64,000 nucleotides of DNA from Ruminiclostridium sufflavum DSM 19573 (GTDB lineage: Bacteria; Bacillota; Clostridia; Acetivibrionales; DSM-1351), in the NCBI RefSeq assembly GCF_003208175.1, contig NZ_QKMR01000005.1, positions 150,298 to 214,297 of the forward strand, read 5' to 3'. Shown here one piece after another: positions 17,819 through 26,844 of this stretch (positions within the stretch are counted from its first letter, which is position 1; every line of letters starts with the position of its first letter). The position numbers and the translations under genes were made by a program. The notes below the pieces were generated by a model. The model searched no databases, had not been told where the DNA came from, and saw only the letters and a list, made by a program, of their open reading frames with translations.

Positions 17819-18199
17819 ATGAGTATTACAGTAGACCTTAGAGTAATTGCCTGGTTTATAATCTTTTGCATTGCAGTTGTTGTAGGTGTTTTTATGATTA
17901 TACTCCTTAAGAATTGCCTGAAGGTTGTAGATAAAGTGAATGATATAATTGAAAGCAACTCTGAGAGCATTGGAGAAACACTTACGGTATTGCCGGCAAC
18001 GGTAAAAAGTATAGATGAGCTTGCCGGCAGTGCGAAGGTAACCATGGATAAGGCAAATTCTATAGTTGCAACGGTTGAAGACAATGTTTCAGATACTTTT
18101 GATTCATTTTCAGTTAATGCGGAAAATGTTCTTAGCATAATAAATATTGCAAGTACTGTTGTTAAATCTATAATAAGTGCATTTTCTTCGTCAAAATAG
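17819..18199 (+). CDS. DUF948-like membrane protein
   Basis: 126-residue protein with one N-terminal membrane helix (AWFIIFCIAVVVGVFMIILL, about 11-30) and a helical, heptad-like soluble part (VDKVNDIIE, VKSIDELAGSAK, VDN-type repeats). This is the layout of DUF948 proteins, which are usually encoded next to YtxH proteins, as here. The role is unknown; chemoreceptor-like coil signalling has been suggested for neither and I infer none. An intrinsic terminator follows. Confidence 0.7.
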   Translation: MSITVDLRVIAWFIIFCIAVVVGVFMIILLKNCLKVVDKVNDIIESNSESIGETLTVLPATVKSIDELAGSAKVTMDKANSIVATVEDNVSDTFDSFSVNAENVLSIINIASTVVKSIISAFSSSK

Positions 18200-18214
18200 T
18201 TTAAAAATAATAGT

Positions 18215-18247
18215 AAAAACGAAAGGATTTAATTCTTTCGTTTTTTT
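18215..18247 (+). terminator. Intrinsic terminator after the YtxH/DUF948-like pair
   Basis: AACGAAAG (18218-18225) pairs with CTTTCGTT, followed by a run of seven T and preceded by an A-run. Confidence 0.85.
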
Positions 18248-18291
18248 ATTTGGTATGTTATACTAGCTTTGTATAGCGTTTTAACTAATAT

Positions 18292-18333
18292 TTGGTCAAG
18301 CCTTTCAGCAATATGAGAGTAATTGACTGTTAA
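18292..18333 (+). repeat. MITE-like repeat remnant
   Basis: TTGGTCAAGCCTTTCAGCAA and AGTAATTGACTGTTAA match the left- and right-arm ends of the family with most of the middle lost. It lies in front of the PP2C-LysM gene. Confidence 0.5.
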
Positions 18334-18392
18334 AGGATTATATTCTACTAAAGATACAAAGGAACTTTAAAATACGATATGGGGTGAATGCT

Positions 18393-19886
18393 GTGGATGG
18401 AAATATAAGGCTTAGTGCTACAGTAATAAGCTGTATGGGAAATGGCACCGATAAGGATGACTTTTACTTCAATGGCAGTCTTTCTAATTGTCACAGTACA
18501 AAGAGTATTCAATGCTCTTTCGAAAAAGCTTGCGACAATTTTATTTTCTCTGTTACAGACTCAATGGGGACAGATAATGAGGAGACAGCCGGTATTTCTG
18601 CTATAAGAGAAATAAAAAAATATCATGAGAATATTAAAAAGCAGCAGTTTTCATTAGAAAATATTTCAGAAAAAATATATGAATCAATTCAGTTAACAAG
18701 CAATCTTATATACAGCAAATCGGCAATAGCAAAGCAGGAGGCAGCAGTACTTACCGGATTTTCATCAGTAATTATTGATAATAACAGAGTTACAATAATG
18801 AATTTAGGCAATAATGGGGCGTTTCTTTATAATCAGGGTGTTCAAAAAGAGATATTTGCTAAAAATGACAGCAGAAAAAATCAAAAGCTTAAAATGCTGG
18901 GGATATCACCCAATACGGCTGATATCTATAATGATACAGAAAAAATTCTGAAGCTTGCGGAAGAAGAGTCAAAAACAAAAATTAAAATTTCACCTTGCAT
19001 TGAGCTTATAGAAGGTGATATTTTTCTTATTTGCAGTGATGGCTTAATGAATTCCATCAGCAAAGGAAGAATAGAGTCAGTTATCAATTCGGGGCTTGAC
19101 TCTTCAAAAATAGCAAGCATTTTATTTCAGGAGGCCTTGAAGAATGGTGTAGAAGACAGCGTAACAGTTATGGTTATTAAAGTAGAGGAAATAAAAAATA
19201 TTGAATATTCACCAAGCAGCTACAGAAGGCCAAGTCAGATTGATTACGACAATGAAACGGAGGAGCTGCACCCAAATAAGGAAAAAAATATTGTGAATTA
19301 CATACTTGCATTTGTCTGTGTTATTGTTATATCCGGTGTTCTTTTTATGGGATATCTGATTATCCAGAACAGTAATATACTGGCATCTGAAAAACAATCC
19401 GCAGACACCTCCCAAGCCGATTCTACCGCCGGTTTATCAGATGAAAGTGCCGGCCGGTCCACAGATGAATTTACAGCAGATGAGGAGGCTGATAATTCTA
19501 CTGCCGGTATAACCAATCAGGGGAAAGACGATACCTCAAAGCAAAGCAGTGAAACTGATTCAGGCATACAGAGCAATGAGGACAAGCAGACTGATAAGGA
19601 TAAGGATAAGGATACTGGGGAGGACAGCAGCGCTGATGAAACTAAGGGCGGCAAAAATGATGTAAAGGAATCTGCCGGACAAATAACGGAAGCTGACAAT
19701 AATAAAAATGCAGATACGGAATATGACGTACATATAGTTCAGGCCGGAGAAACATTAAGCTCCATAAGCAACAAATACTATTATAATCCAAACAAGTATG
19801 ATGTAATTATAAAGTTTAATAATTTAAAAGACGAGAACAATTTATATGTAGGGCAAGAACTGAAAATACCAAAGGCAGGCAAATAA
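18393..19886 (+). CDS. PP2C-type phosphatase domain with membrane helix and extracellular LysM
   Basis: About 497 residues. The N-terminal 260 residues form a divergent PP2C (Ser/Thr phosphatase) domain: VTDSMGTDNEETAG takes the place of the usual DGMGG metal motif, and FLICSDGLMNS and VEDSVTVMVIK fit the later motifs. A membrane helix (about 302-325, ILAFVCVIVISGVLFMGYLI) follows, then a 110-residue Ser/Asp/Lys-rich linker and a LysM peptidoglycan-binding domain at the C terminus (VQAGETLSSISNKYYY to LYVGQELKIP). The topology puts the phosphatase inside and LysM in the wall. Start is GTG 18393 behind GGGGTG; GTG 18384 is possible. Confidence 0.85.
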   Translation: MDGNIRLSATVISCMGNGTDKDDFYFNGSLSNCHSTKSIQCSFEKACDNFIFSVTDSMGTDNEETAGISAIREIKKYHENIKKQQFSLENISEKIYESIQLTSNLIYSKSAIAKQEAAVLTGFSSVIIDNNRVTIMNLGNNGAFLYNQGVQKEIFAKNDSRKNQKLKMLGISPNTADIYNDTEKILKLAEEESKTKIKISPCIELIEGDIFLICSDGLMNSISKGRIESVINSGLDSSKIASILFQEALKNGVEDSVTVMVIKVEEIKNIEYSPSSYRRPSQIDYDNETEELHPNKEKNIVNYILAFVCVIVISGVLFMGYLIIQNSNILASEKQSADTSQADSTAGLSDESAGRSTDEFTADEEADNSTAGITNQGKDDTSKQSSETDSGIQSNEDKQTDKDKDKDTGEDSSADETKGGKNDVKESAGQITEADNNKNADTEYDVHIVQAGETLSSISNKYYYNPNKYDVIIKFNNLKDENNLYVGQELKIPKAGK

Positions 19887-19959
19887 AAGACATTACTATC
19901 TCCAGACAAAGGGAGACATACTTATATGTAAAAGAAGCAGCTTTTTAGAAAATTGAGAT

Positions 19960-20008
19960 GCACCTCCAATGTTAGATTTATTTTGTATAACATTGGAGGT
20001 GCTTTTTT
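19960..20008 (+). terminator. Strong intrinsic terminator
   Basis: Perfect 15-bp stem GCACCTCCAATGTTA (19960-19974) / TAACATTGGAGGTGC (19988-20002) followed by TTTTTT. It ends the PP2C-LysM transcript. The rest of 20009-20303 is AT-rich; a possible imperfect hairpin GGCATGTATTTTATGCC is at about 20213-20229, otherwise I see nothing in it. Confidence 0.9.
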
Positions 20009-20303
20009 AATAGTGCGGTTATTTCTATCCGGTTTTAAATTGATAAGTTTTACACCTGTAATTTTCAATTGGGAAAGATTAATAAAAAAATTAAAAAATA
20101 TGGAACTTATAAATAATATCAACGTCTATAATTGTGACGATATAAATTAGCAAAATTTAGCTAAAAACTTTAACCCTTCAGCGTAGGCTTTGAGGCTGGC
20201 AATGATACTGCGGCATGTATTTTATGCCTGGCTTATCTTTGTTGAGACGGTAAATCCTTCCGAAAAGGCTGAGTTAAAAAATTAAAACCGAGGAGGAATC
20301 AGT

Positions 20304-22433
20304 GTGAAAAAAATTATTTCAATGCTGCTTGCAGTTGTTATGACGGTTACGTTTATGGTGCCTGTTATGGCAAGCGAACAAATTTCGGCAGACAATGCAT
20401 TGGCAAATGCAATTAAGGTTGTGAAGGAAAAGATAGAAATACCGAAAGAATGCAATAAGTTCAATTATGATATCAACAGCTACGGTGACGTAACCTCATG
20501 GAACTTGGAATGGAGCAGTGATTCGGAGGGCAAAGCAATTAATGTGACAATTGATGAAAATAATCTTATCAAGCGTTACTATTCTTATGACCGCTCTTCA
20601 TCATATGATAAAAAAATTCCAAAGTATTCAAAAGAGCAAGGCAGGGAAATTGCAGAAAAGTTTATTAACGTACTGGACGAAAAGCTTATAAAGCAATTTG
20701 AGCTTATCGACAAGGAAGGCACCTACAGTGACGACAGCGATTACAGCTTTAATTATGTAAGAGTGGCGAACGGTATAGCAGGTTATTTTAACAATATAAG
20801 TGTAAGTGTAAATAAGTACACCGGCGCTGTGAGTAATTATTCATGCTCATATGCTCATAATGTAACATTTGAGGATGCATCTAAGCTAATAAGCAAGGAG
20901 CAGGCTGAAAAAGCGTTTATTGACAAGCTTGGGCTCAAGCTGGTGTATAAGATTAAGACAGAAGATAATAAGCCTGTTTCGTATTTGACGTATATCCCTA
21001 AATATACAAATAAATATATAGATGCATTAACAGGTGAGGTAGAAAAGGTATCGGAGTATTATTCATATGATCAGAGTACTTCCGAGATGGCAATGGGAAA
21101 AGCGGCAATGGACAGCGGGGCAAATATTGTTCTGACTCCTGAGGAGCTTGATGCTGTTAAGGGGATGTCAGATGTAATGTCTAAAGAATCTGTCGATAAA
21201 AAGGCAAGAGGAATAAGCCTGCTCGGTATTGATGACAGCTTTAAGCTTTCAACCTCATATCTCAACAAGGACTGGAGAGATAACGAGACTTTCATCTGGT
21301 ATCTCAGCTATACAAAAGAGCTAAGCAAAGATAAAGTTCAATACAGAGAAGTACAAATTGATGCGAAAAGCGGCGAAATTCTTGGATTTGACATAAATGA
21401 CCCTGAAGAGGGTGCAAAGGCCGGCAAGACCAAAGAAGAGGCAAAGGCTGCCAGCATGAAGGTACTTAAGGAGCTTATGGCGAGCAAGTATGATAAATTA
21501 AAATACGATGAAAGCTATACAGAAGCTGTTTCGGAGAAAGAACCAGATTACTTTGTATTCAGATTTAACAGAATTGAAAACGGAATAGAATGTTCAAATA
21601 ATTATGTATCTATTACTTATGACAACAAATCAGGCAAGGTTACCTCGGCAAGCAGCAATTGGGTCAGAAACGTAAGCTTTGAAGCTCCTGAGGATATAAT
21701 TTCCGCAGATAAGGCTTATGATATTCTTTTTGATAAAATAGGATATGAGCCCAAATATATTAAAGAAGATACCGATAATAGCAACGATAAAATATGGAGA
21801 GAGGATACTGATAAATTCAACGCTGTTTTAGGATATTTTATTAATACTGGCAAGCCTGCTGTAATAAGTGCGGCAACAGGTGATATCCTTGATGATTCGG
21901 GAGAGGTATACAAAGAAAATACAGTGGTAGATTATACTGATATTAGCGGCTTGAAGGCTGAAAATCAAATCAGGATACTCACTGAAATGTCTATCAGATA
22001 CAACGAGGACCAATTAAAGCCCAATGAGAATCTTCTTCAAAAAGACTACTTTGTTTTGTTAAGCAAATTAAACGGCAGATATTATTTTGGCGCAGCTATG
22101 GACGATAAAACCATTGATGAAATGTACAAATCATTGATATTCTCCGGAATAATTACAAAGGAGGAGAAAGCACCGATGTCAGCCATAACCAGAGAACAGG
22201 CAGCAAAATATTTTGTCAGATTCCTGGGATATAAAGATGTTGCGGAAATAAAGGGCATATACAAATCAAGCTTTAAGGATGCAGGTAAAATTGATTCTGA
22301 TTTGCTAGGATATGTATGCATAGCTTCCGGTATGAAGGCAATGAACGGCAGCAACGGATTATTCAATCCAAAGAGTAATATGACAAGGCTTGAAGGTTTA
22401 TTGAGTATTTACAGCTATCTCAGTAACAAATAA
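20304..22433 (+). CDS. Secreted YcdB/YcdC-repeat protein with SLH domain
   Basis: 709-residue exported protein. A signal peptide (1-24, cut near VMA-SEQ) is followed by two YcdB/YcdC (PepSY-like) units, about 30-260 and 290-535, each with a YT-GEV or KSGEILG-type beta motif, and by one SLH-like domain (about 625-705: ITREQAAKYFVRFLGY to NGLFNPKSNMTRLEGL). PepSY-type folds often inhibit or chaperone peptidases; here no peptidase is adjacent. The SLH unit should hold the protein on the cell wall. GTG start after AGGAGGA. Confidence 0.85.
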   Translation: MKKIISMLLAVVMTVTFMVPVMASEQISADNALANAIKVVKEKIEIPKECNKFNYDINSYGDVTSWNLEWSSDSEGKAINVTIDENNLIKRYYSYDRSSSYDKKIPKYSKEQGREIAEKFINVLDEKLIKQFELIDKEGTYSDDSDYSFNYVRVANGIAGYFNNISVSVNKYTGAVSNYSCSYAHNVTFEDASKLISKEQAEKAFIDKLGLKLVYKIKTEDNKPVSYLTYIPKYTNKYIDALTGEVEKVSEYYSYDQSTSEMAMGKAAMDSGANIVLTPEELDAVKGMSDVMSKESVDKKARGISLLGIDDSFKLSTSYLNKDWRDNETFIWYLSYTKELSKDKVQYREVQIDAKSGEILGFDINDPEEGAKAGKTKEEAKAASMKVLKELMASKYDKLKYDESYTEAVSEKEPDYFVFRFNRIENGIECSNNYVSITYDNKSGKVTSASSNWVRNVSFEAPEDIISADKAYDILFDKIGYEPKYIKEDTDNSNDKIWREDTDKFNAVLGYFINTGKPAVISAATGDILDDSGEVYKENTVVDYTDISGLKAENQIRILTEMSIRYNEDQLKPNENLLQKDYFVLLSKLNGRYYFGAAMDDKTIDEMYKSLIFSGIITKEEKAPMSAITREQAAKYFVRFLGYKDVAEIKGIYKSSFKDAGKIDSDLLGYVCIASGMKAMNGSNGLFNPKSNMTRLEGLLSIYSYLSNK

Positions 22434-22485
22434 TATTGCGGCAATTTTATTATAAATTTGCAAATTGAAGCTATGAATAGGGGGG

Positions 22486-22572
22486 CTGGCAAAACGTCAG
22501 TCCCCTTAAATAATAGGGAAAAGCAATAAAGGTCAGTCAGTATCGGCTTTAAGACGATACTGACTGACTTTT
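22486..22572 (+). terminator. Tandem terminator hairpins
   Basis: First hairpin GGGGCTGGC / GTCAGTCCCC around 22481-22506 with a G-T pair; second is a perfect 14-bp stem GTCAGTCAGTATCG (22532-22545) / CGATACTGACTGAC (22555-22568) followed by TTTT. Both share the GTCAGTC core, so the RNA might also fold in alternative ways. The remainder of the gap to 22749 is AT-rich without clear sites. Confidence 0.75.
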
Positions 22573-22749
22573 GAAATATTTTGAGTGTAAATGGATAAGT
22601 ATATTACTGTATAATTATTCATTGTGTAAGAATAGATTAATAACCTGTGAAAGTTGTAATGATTTTATTTTATATTATATTTGACTATAAACCGTAACAA
22701 AGATAAAATTAAATAATGATATAAATTATCAAATACGGAGGGAAAGCCA

Positions 22750-23043
22750 ATGCTGACACATATTGTATTAATAAGCTTAAAAGATAAAAGTGAGGAAAGT
22801 ATGCAGAAAATGAAAGAGGTTTTGCTGAGCCTTAAGGGCCAGATTCCTTGCCTGAGATTTATAGAAGCGGGAACAGATGTGGTACATTCTGAAAGGTCTT
22901 TTGATGTCGGACTTTATACAAAGTTTGATTCACTGGAGGATATGGAGGAATATCAGGTGCATCCGGCACATCTTAAGGTTCTTGAATATATAAAGGCTGC
23001 GAAGGAATCTTCAGTGGCTATTGATTATGAAAGTGAAAGCTGA
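22750..23043 (+). CDS. Dabb (stress-responsive alpha/beta barrel) family protein
   Basis: 97-residue ferredoxin-like barrel protein of the Dabb family, which forms dimers and is linked to stress response; most bacterial members have no known ligand. The start MLTHIVLISLKDKSEE and YTKFDSLEDMEEYQVHPAHLKVLEYI are typical. GGAGGGAAA precedes the ATG. Single gene. Confidence 0.88.
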   Translation: MLTHIVLISLKDKSEESMQKMKEVLLSLKGQIPCLRFIEAGTDVVHSERSFDVGLYTKFDSLEDMEEYQVHPAHLKVLEYIKAAKESSVAIDYESES

Positions 23044-23150
23044 AAAATTTATAAAAAATTAACAGCTTAGATTTCATGTATCAAGGACAGAATAAATTCT
23101 GAATAAATAAAAAGGCAGTAATATAAGATTAGGTGATATCCGCCTGAATA

Positions 23151-23202
23151 AACGATATAATATCGTGCGAAGGCTTGAAACGCAATTGATTTTAGTTAGG
23201 TC
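23151..23202 (-). repeat. MITE-like repeat fragment, inverted orientation
   Basis: On the minus strand it reads CTAAAATCAATTGCG, TTTCAAGCCTTCGCACG and a palindromic ATATTATAT segment: the family's left arm including its first hairpin. Confidence 0.65.
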
Positions 23203-23276
23203 ATAAATACTTTAAGCTGTTTTAAATGCAAAAGCTGAAATATGAATACAAATAAAAATATTGCTGGAGACTTAAA

Positions 23277-24425
23277 ATGAGAAAAAATTTAACTTTGCTG
23301 ATGGTTTTTATTATGATTTTGTCATCGGGATGTACTAATAATTTATATTCAAGCAAAGAAGTAAACCAAAGTAAAAATTCTGCTATAGATGAAGTTTCGA
23401 ATGAAACTCAAGGGCAGGCCTCAACCGGAGCTTTAACATCAGGCAGCAGCAGTAAGGGCGGCAAGGCTGAAGCCTCAGCGAGCTCTCAAAAGGTAAATGC
23501 TATTGATTATAATACTGTTAAGCCGAATGAATGCGGGCAAATTATGGTTGTTATGTTTCATAACTTTATAGAGGAATACCAAGGCAAGGGAGATAAAGCA
23601 TACACAACCACTTTTTCAGAATTTCAAAAGCTGCTTCAGGATTTATATGACAGAAAATATAGACTGATAAGTCTTACAGATATGCTGAACAATAATATTG
23701 ATATACCGGCCGGCTGCATACCTATGGTATTTACATTTGATGACGGCACAGCAGGTCAATTCAGTTTAACTGAAAAAGCAGGAAAGCTTGTTGTAAATCC
23801 CAGATCCGCGGTAGGGATAATGGAGGAATTTAATAAGACTCATCCTGATTTTGGTCTGAGCGGTACTTTCTATGTGAATTTAGGTGTCAAGACTACCTTC
23901 AAGGGTGACGGAACCATGTCTGAGAGACTTAAATATCTGATTGATAAGGGCTTTGAAATTGGAAATCATACAAAGACGCATGTATCCTTGCCGGAGGTTA
24001 AAACCTCTCAAAAGATGCTTGAAGAGGTTGGGGGCAACCAAAAGCTGATGAACGAATATGTTCCGGGATATGTATTTAATTCTTTTTCACTTCCTTTTGG
24101 CAGTGCATCAAAGAATCTAAAGGAATATGTCATACATGGAAATTATGAAGGAACAGAGTACAGGCATTCTGCTGTCATGCTGGTTGGTGCAAATCCGGCA
24201 CCGTCGCCTGTTTCCGTGAAGTTTGACCCCTTGGCTGTTCCCAGGGTAAGAGCTACAGGCATTACAAAGGTTGAGTGCGATCTGGCATGGTGGCTTGATG
24301 CAGTGAGCAAGGGAAGCTCACAGTATGTGAGCGACGGTAATGCTGATACTGTTGCTGTACCTAAGTCAAAAAAAGAGAATGTTGACATGGCAAAGCTGAA
24401 TGGAAAACAGCTGATAGAATACTGA
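23277..24425 (+). CDS. Lipoprotein polysaccharide deacetylase (NodB fold)
   Basis: 382-residue lipoprotein. A lipobox (LSSGC, Cys19) anchors it outside the membrane; a Ser/Gly/Ala linker leads to a NodB deacetylase domain (about 85-330). Seen: MVVMFHNF, catalytic Asp pair in TFDDGT, and metal His residues in GNHTKTHVS. Members remove acetyl groups from peptidoglycan or other polymers. The position of VPRVRATG near the end is typical for this subgroup. Weak site TGGAGA before ATG. Stands alone with its own terminator. Confidence 0.88.
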   Translation: MRKNLTLLMVFIMILSSGCTNNLYSSKEVNQSKNSAIDEVSNETQGQASTGALTSGSSSKGGKAEASASSQKVNAIDYNTVKPNECGQIMVVMFHNFIEEYQGKGDKAYTTTFSEFQKLLQDLYDRKYRLISLTDMLNNNIDIPAGCIPMVFTFDDGTAGQFSLTEKAGKLVVNPRSAVGIMEEFNKTHPDFGLSGTFYVNLGVKTTFKGDGTMSERLKYLIDKGFEIGNHTKTHVSLPEVKTSQKMLEEVGGNQKLMNEYVPGYVFNSFSLPFGSASKNLKEYVIHGNYEGTEYRHSAVMLVGANPAPSPVSVKFDPLAVPRVRATGITKVECDLAWWLDAVSKGSSQYVSDGNADTVAVPKSKKENVDMAKLNGKQLIEY

Positions 24426-24488
24426 CCCTTCATGCTGAGTGCCTTGTGCAAAAAGCGGTGAAGCTATCAAAAAATGCTTTTTATAAAA

Positions 24489-24522
24489 AAGAGACAGCTA
24501 TTATATTTATCTGTTTCTTTTT
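24489..24522 (+). terminator. Intrinsic terminator after the deacetylase gene
   Basis: AAGAGACAG (24489-24497) pairs with CTGTTTCTT (24511-24519, one G-T pair), then TTTTG. Confidence 0.65.
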
Positions 24523-24655
24523 GTTTGCAATAATATTTTTTATGAATATGTAATTGATAAATTATTGGTAATAATTTATAATTAATGTAAATAATGTTAT
24601 TGGTATTCGTATATAATGTTTATTTGTATGATAATTAAAAGGGAGAGATTTGATT

Positions 24656-24964
24656 ATGAGTCAAAAAAGCAAAAGAATTCAAACGGATACTGATGTAAAG
24701 AGAAAGGCTATACGGCAGGTCGTATTTCACATCAAGAAGAAAGCAGCTTCGGAATATGTAGGCAGCGAAAATCTGAAGGAGTGGATTAATCTGATAGAGG
24801 AGATACTGGGGAAGGAAGACTTTCTGATAAGGGATTATATTGAGGCTCGCAAGAGTCTGAACGATATTATTGAAAGAACTCTTGACGAAGAAATGAGGTT
24901 CAAGCTTCGGGATTCATGGTTCAGCTTGGGTAAGGCCTTGGAAAAAAAGGCTAAGGTTAACTGA
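24656..24964 (+). CDS. Small charged protein of unknown function
   Basis: 102-residue, strongly basic and acidic helical protein; no family recognised. The N terminus (SQKSKRIQTDTDVKRKAI) is highly positive and the middle looks like paired helices with EYVGSENLKEWINLIEEIL. GGGAGAG lies 8 bases before ATG 24656; a TTG at 24650 is also in frame. The next small gene starts 87 bases on, in the same direction, so they may form a two-gene unit. Confidence 0.65.
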   Translation: MSQKSKRIQTDTDVKRKAIRQVVFHIKKKAASEYVGSENLKEWINLIEEILGKEDFLIRDYIEARKSLNDIIERTLDEEMRFKLRDSWFSLGKALEKKAKVN

Positions 24965-25051
24965 CTATGGAGAGGATATTTGTATCAGCCGATACCATTG
25001 GGACCTCAGCCGGCAGTAATTGATTTAAAATATATCAATTGGAGGTATGTA

Positions 25052-25255
25052 ATGCTTTTGAGACAAGGGACAGCAGAGGTTAATAATAAAATATTGCTGG
25101 AAAGCATAAAAAGTGATATACAGCTCCAGCTTAAGGAACTGGGAGTTACTACATCGGGAATTAACGTTGAAATGAACTCAAAAAATATATCGCTTAATAT
25201 AGGAATACGCTGTCTTTCACGCAGACTGAGGCAGCTTCAGTTCAATGCAAATTAA
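25052..25255 (+). CDS. Very small protein of unknown function
   Basis: 67-residue protein, no family recognised. ATG 25052 is preceded by GGAGGT at the right distance; a longer frame to 24980 has no such site. The C terminus is basic (CLSRRLRQLQ). Start and end fit a real gene: good ribosome binding site, and a terminator of the opposite strand lies just after it. Confidence 0.6.
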   Translation: MLLRQGTAEVNNKILLESIKSDIQLQLKELGVTTSGINVEMNSKNISLNIGIRCLSRRLRQLQFNAN

Positions 25256-25276
25256 AAAAATTACCTGCAAGGATTG

Positions 25277-25320
25277 TAAAAAACTGTGAGAGGCTTTTTA
25301 TTTTAATCCTGCCTCTCACA
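25277..25320 (-). terminator. Intrinsic terminator of argH
   Basis: Perfect 10-bp stem TGTGAGAGGC (25285-25294) / GCCTCTCACA (25311-25320). On the minus strand it is followed by GTTTTTTAC, so it ends the argG-argH direction; it can also stop the small plus-strand gene. Confidence 0.85.
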
Positions 25321-25350
25321 ATTAAAAGGCTAAATAAACAGAGTCCGGTT

Positions 25351-26730
25351 TTAGAGTAAAGCGCTGATGTACGCTTTTGCATTACCAATAGCTTTTTGCT
25401 CAGTTTCACGTGCAGGCCCACCGGGAAGCCTTCTGCCAGAAACGCATTTTTCAAGGCTGATTTCCGAATAAACATCCTTCTCAATTTTGCCGGAAAAGCT
25501 TTTGAATTCTTCCATGCTCATGTCATCAATGGCCTTGTTGTTTTCAATGCAATACAGAACCATTTTCCCTATGATTTCGTGAGCGCTCCTGAATGGAATG
25601 CCTTTTTTAACAAGGTAATCGGCAATATCCGTGGCATTTGTAAAGCCGCCCTGTGCCGCCTTGTACATATTTGCTTTGCGAAGCTTCATAGTTGCAAGCA
25701 TGTTTGAAAATACCGGCAGACACATTTTTACGGTATCAACAGCATCAAATACAGCCTCCTTGTCTTCCTGCATATCCTTGTTATATGCCAAGGGCAGGGA
25801 CTTCATAACTGTAAGCATTGTCATAAGGCTTCCGTAAACACGGCCTGTCTTTCCGCGGGCAAGCTCGGCCACATCAGGATTTTTCTTCTGAGGCATAATG
25901 CTGCTGCCTGTGCTGTATGAATCATCCAGCTCAATAAATCCAAATTCATGGGATGACCAGAGAATTATCTCTTCGCTTAGTCTGCTAATATGCATCATCA
26001 GAATTGAAAGACAGGAAAGAAGCTCAATTGTAAAATCCCTGTCGCTTACGCCGTCAAGGCTGTTCTGAGTTACATCGTTGAAGCCGAGCTCATTTGCAAC
26101 CATATATCTGTCAAGAGGATAGGTAGTTCCGGCTAATGCTCCCGAGCCAAGGGGAAGAATATTCATCCTTGACCGGCAATCACTCAAACGTCCGATATCA
26201 CGCTTGAACATCTCAAAGTAAGCCATCATGTGATGAGCGAAGGTTATAGGCTGAGCTCTTTGCAAATGTGTGTAACCGGGCAGAATGGTGTCCAGATTAT
26301 CCTCTGAAATTTTGATTATGGTATTTTCAATATTAATAAGCATGTCATTTATTACATTTATTTCATCTTTCAGATACATTCTTATGTCAAGTGCAACCTG
26401 ATCGTTGCGGCTTCTTCCGGTATGAAGCTTTTTCCCTGTATCTCCGATCCTTGAGATAAGAATTTTTTCGACATTCATGTGAATATCCTCAGCATCAATT
26501 TCAAATTCAACTTTTCCTGCTTCAATGTCATTTAGAATATTTTTAAGGGTGCTCTGAATCAGGGAGCTTTCCTCATCGGAAATTATCCCGCACTTGCCCA
26601 GCATATTTGCATGAGCAATGCTTCCCAGTATATCATGCTTGTACATTCTACAGTCAAAGCTGATAGAGGAGTTAAAATCATCCACCAGCTTATCGGTGCC
26701 TTTTTCAAATCTACCGCCCCAAAGTTTCAT
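25351..26730 (-). CDS. argH: Argininosuccinate lyase
   Basis: 459-residue argininosuccinate lyase, last step of arginine synthesis: argininosuccinate to arginine and fumarate. The N terminus [31 protein letters not shown] and the superfamily signature [11 protein letters not shown] are clear. ATG start. It follows argG by 114 bases, a gap that contains a hairpin and a repeat fragment. Confidence 0.97.
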   Translation of the reverse strand: MKLWGGRFEKGTDKLVDDFNSSISFDCRMYKHDILGSIAHANMLGKCGIISDEESSLIQSTLKNILNDIEAGKVEFEIDAEDIHMNVEKILISRIGDTGKKLHTGRSRNDQVALDIRMYLKDEINVINDMLINIENTIIKISEDNLDTILPGYTHLQRAQPITFAHHMMAYFEMFKRDIGRLSDCRSRMNILPLGSGALAGTTYPLDRYMVANELGFNDVTQNSLDGVSDRDFTIELLSCLSILMMHISRLSEEIILWSSHEFGFIELDDSYSTGSSIMPQKKNPDVAELARGKTGRVYGSLMTMLTVMKSLPLAYNKDMQEDKEAVFDAVDTVKMCLPVFSNMLATMKLRKANMYKAAQGGFTNATDIADYLVKKGIPFRSAHEIIGKMVLYCIENNKAIDDMSMEEFKSFSGKIEKDVYSEISLEKCVSGRRLPGGPARETEQKAIGNAKAYISALL

Positions 26731-26760
26731 AGTTACCTCCGTTATTAAAATTTCAATAAA

Positions 26761-26785
26761 GGGACAACCCGTCTAGGATTGTCCC
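26761..26785 (-). terminator. Hairpin between argG and argH
   Basis: GGGACAA (26761-26767) / TTGTCCC (26779-26785), 11-base loop. On the minus strand it is followed by TTTATTGAAATTTT, so it may partly end transcription after argG and set a lower level of argH. Confidence 0.5.
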
Positions 26786-26804
26786 ACAAAAAGCTGATCA
26801 ATAG

Positions 26805-26830
26805 CTTGACTTTAGTCAATTACTATCTGC
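26805..26830 (-). repeat. MITE-like repeat end fragment
   Basis: Minus-strand reading GCAGATAGTAATTGAC then TAAAGTC is the right end of the family (compare 57493-57511). It lies just after the argG stop. Confidence 0.55.
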
Positions 26831-26844
26831 GGTGGCTGTTCCGA

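Noticed and set aside
17752..18138. Minus-strand frames opposite YtxH and DUF948-like genes
   Set aside because: Serine-rich shadows caused by Lys/Glu/Ala-rich coding on the other strand.
19953..20150. Frames over the terminator after the PP2C-LysM gene
   Set aside because: They are made of the 15-bp terminator stem and AT-rich DNA.
20165..20303. c-di-GMP or other riboswitch before the YcdB/SLH gene
   Set aside because: Some short inverted pieces and GGC-rich spots are present, but none of the conserved cores I know is there.
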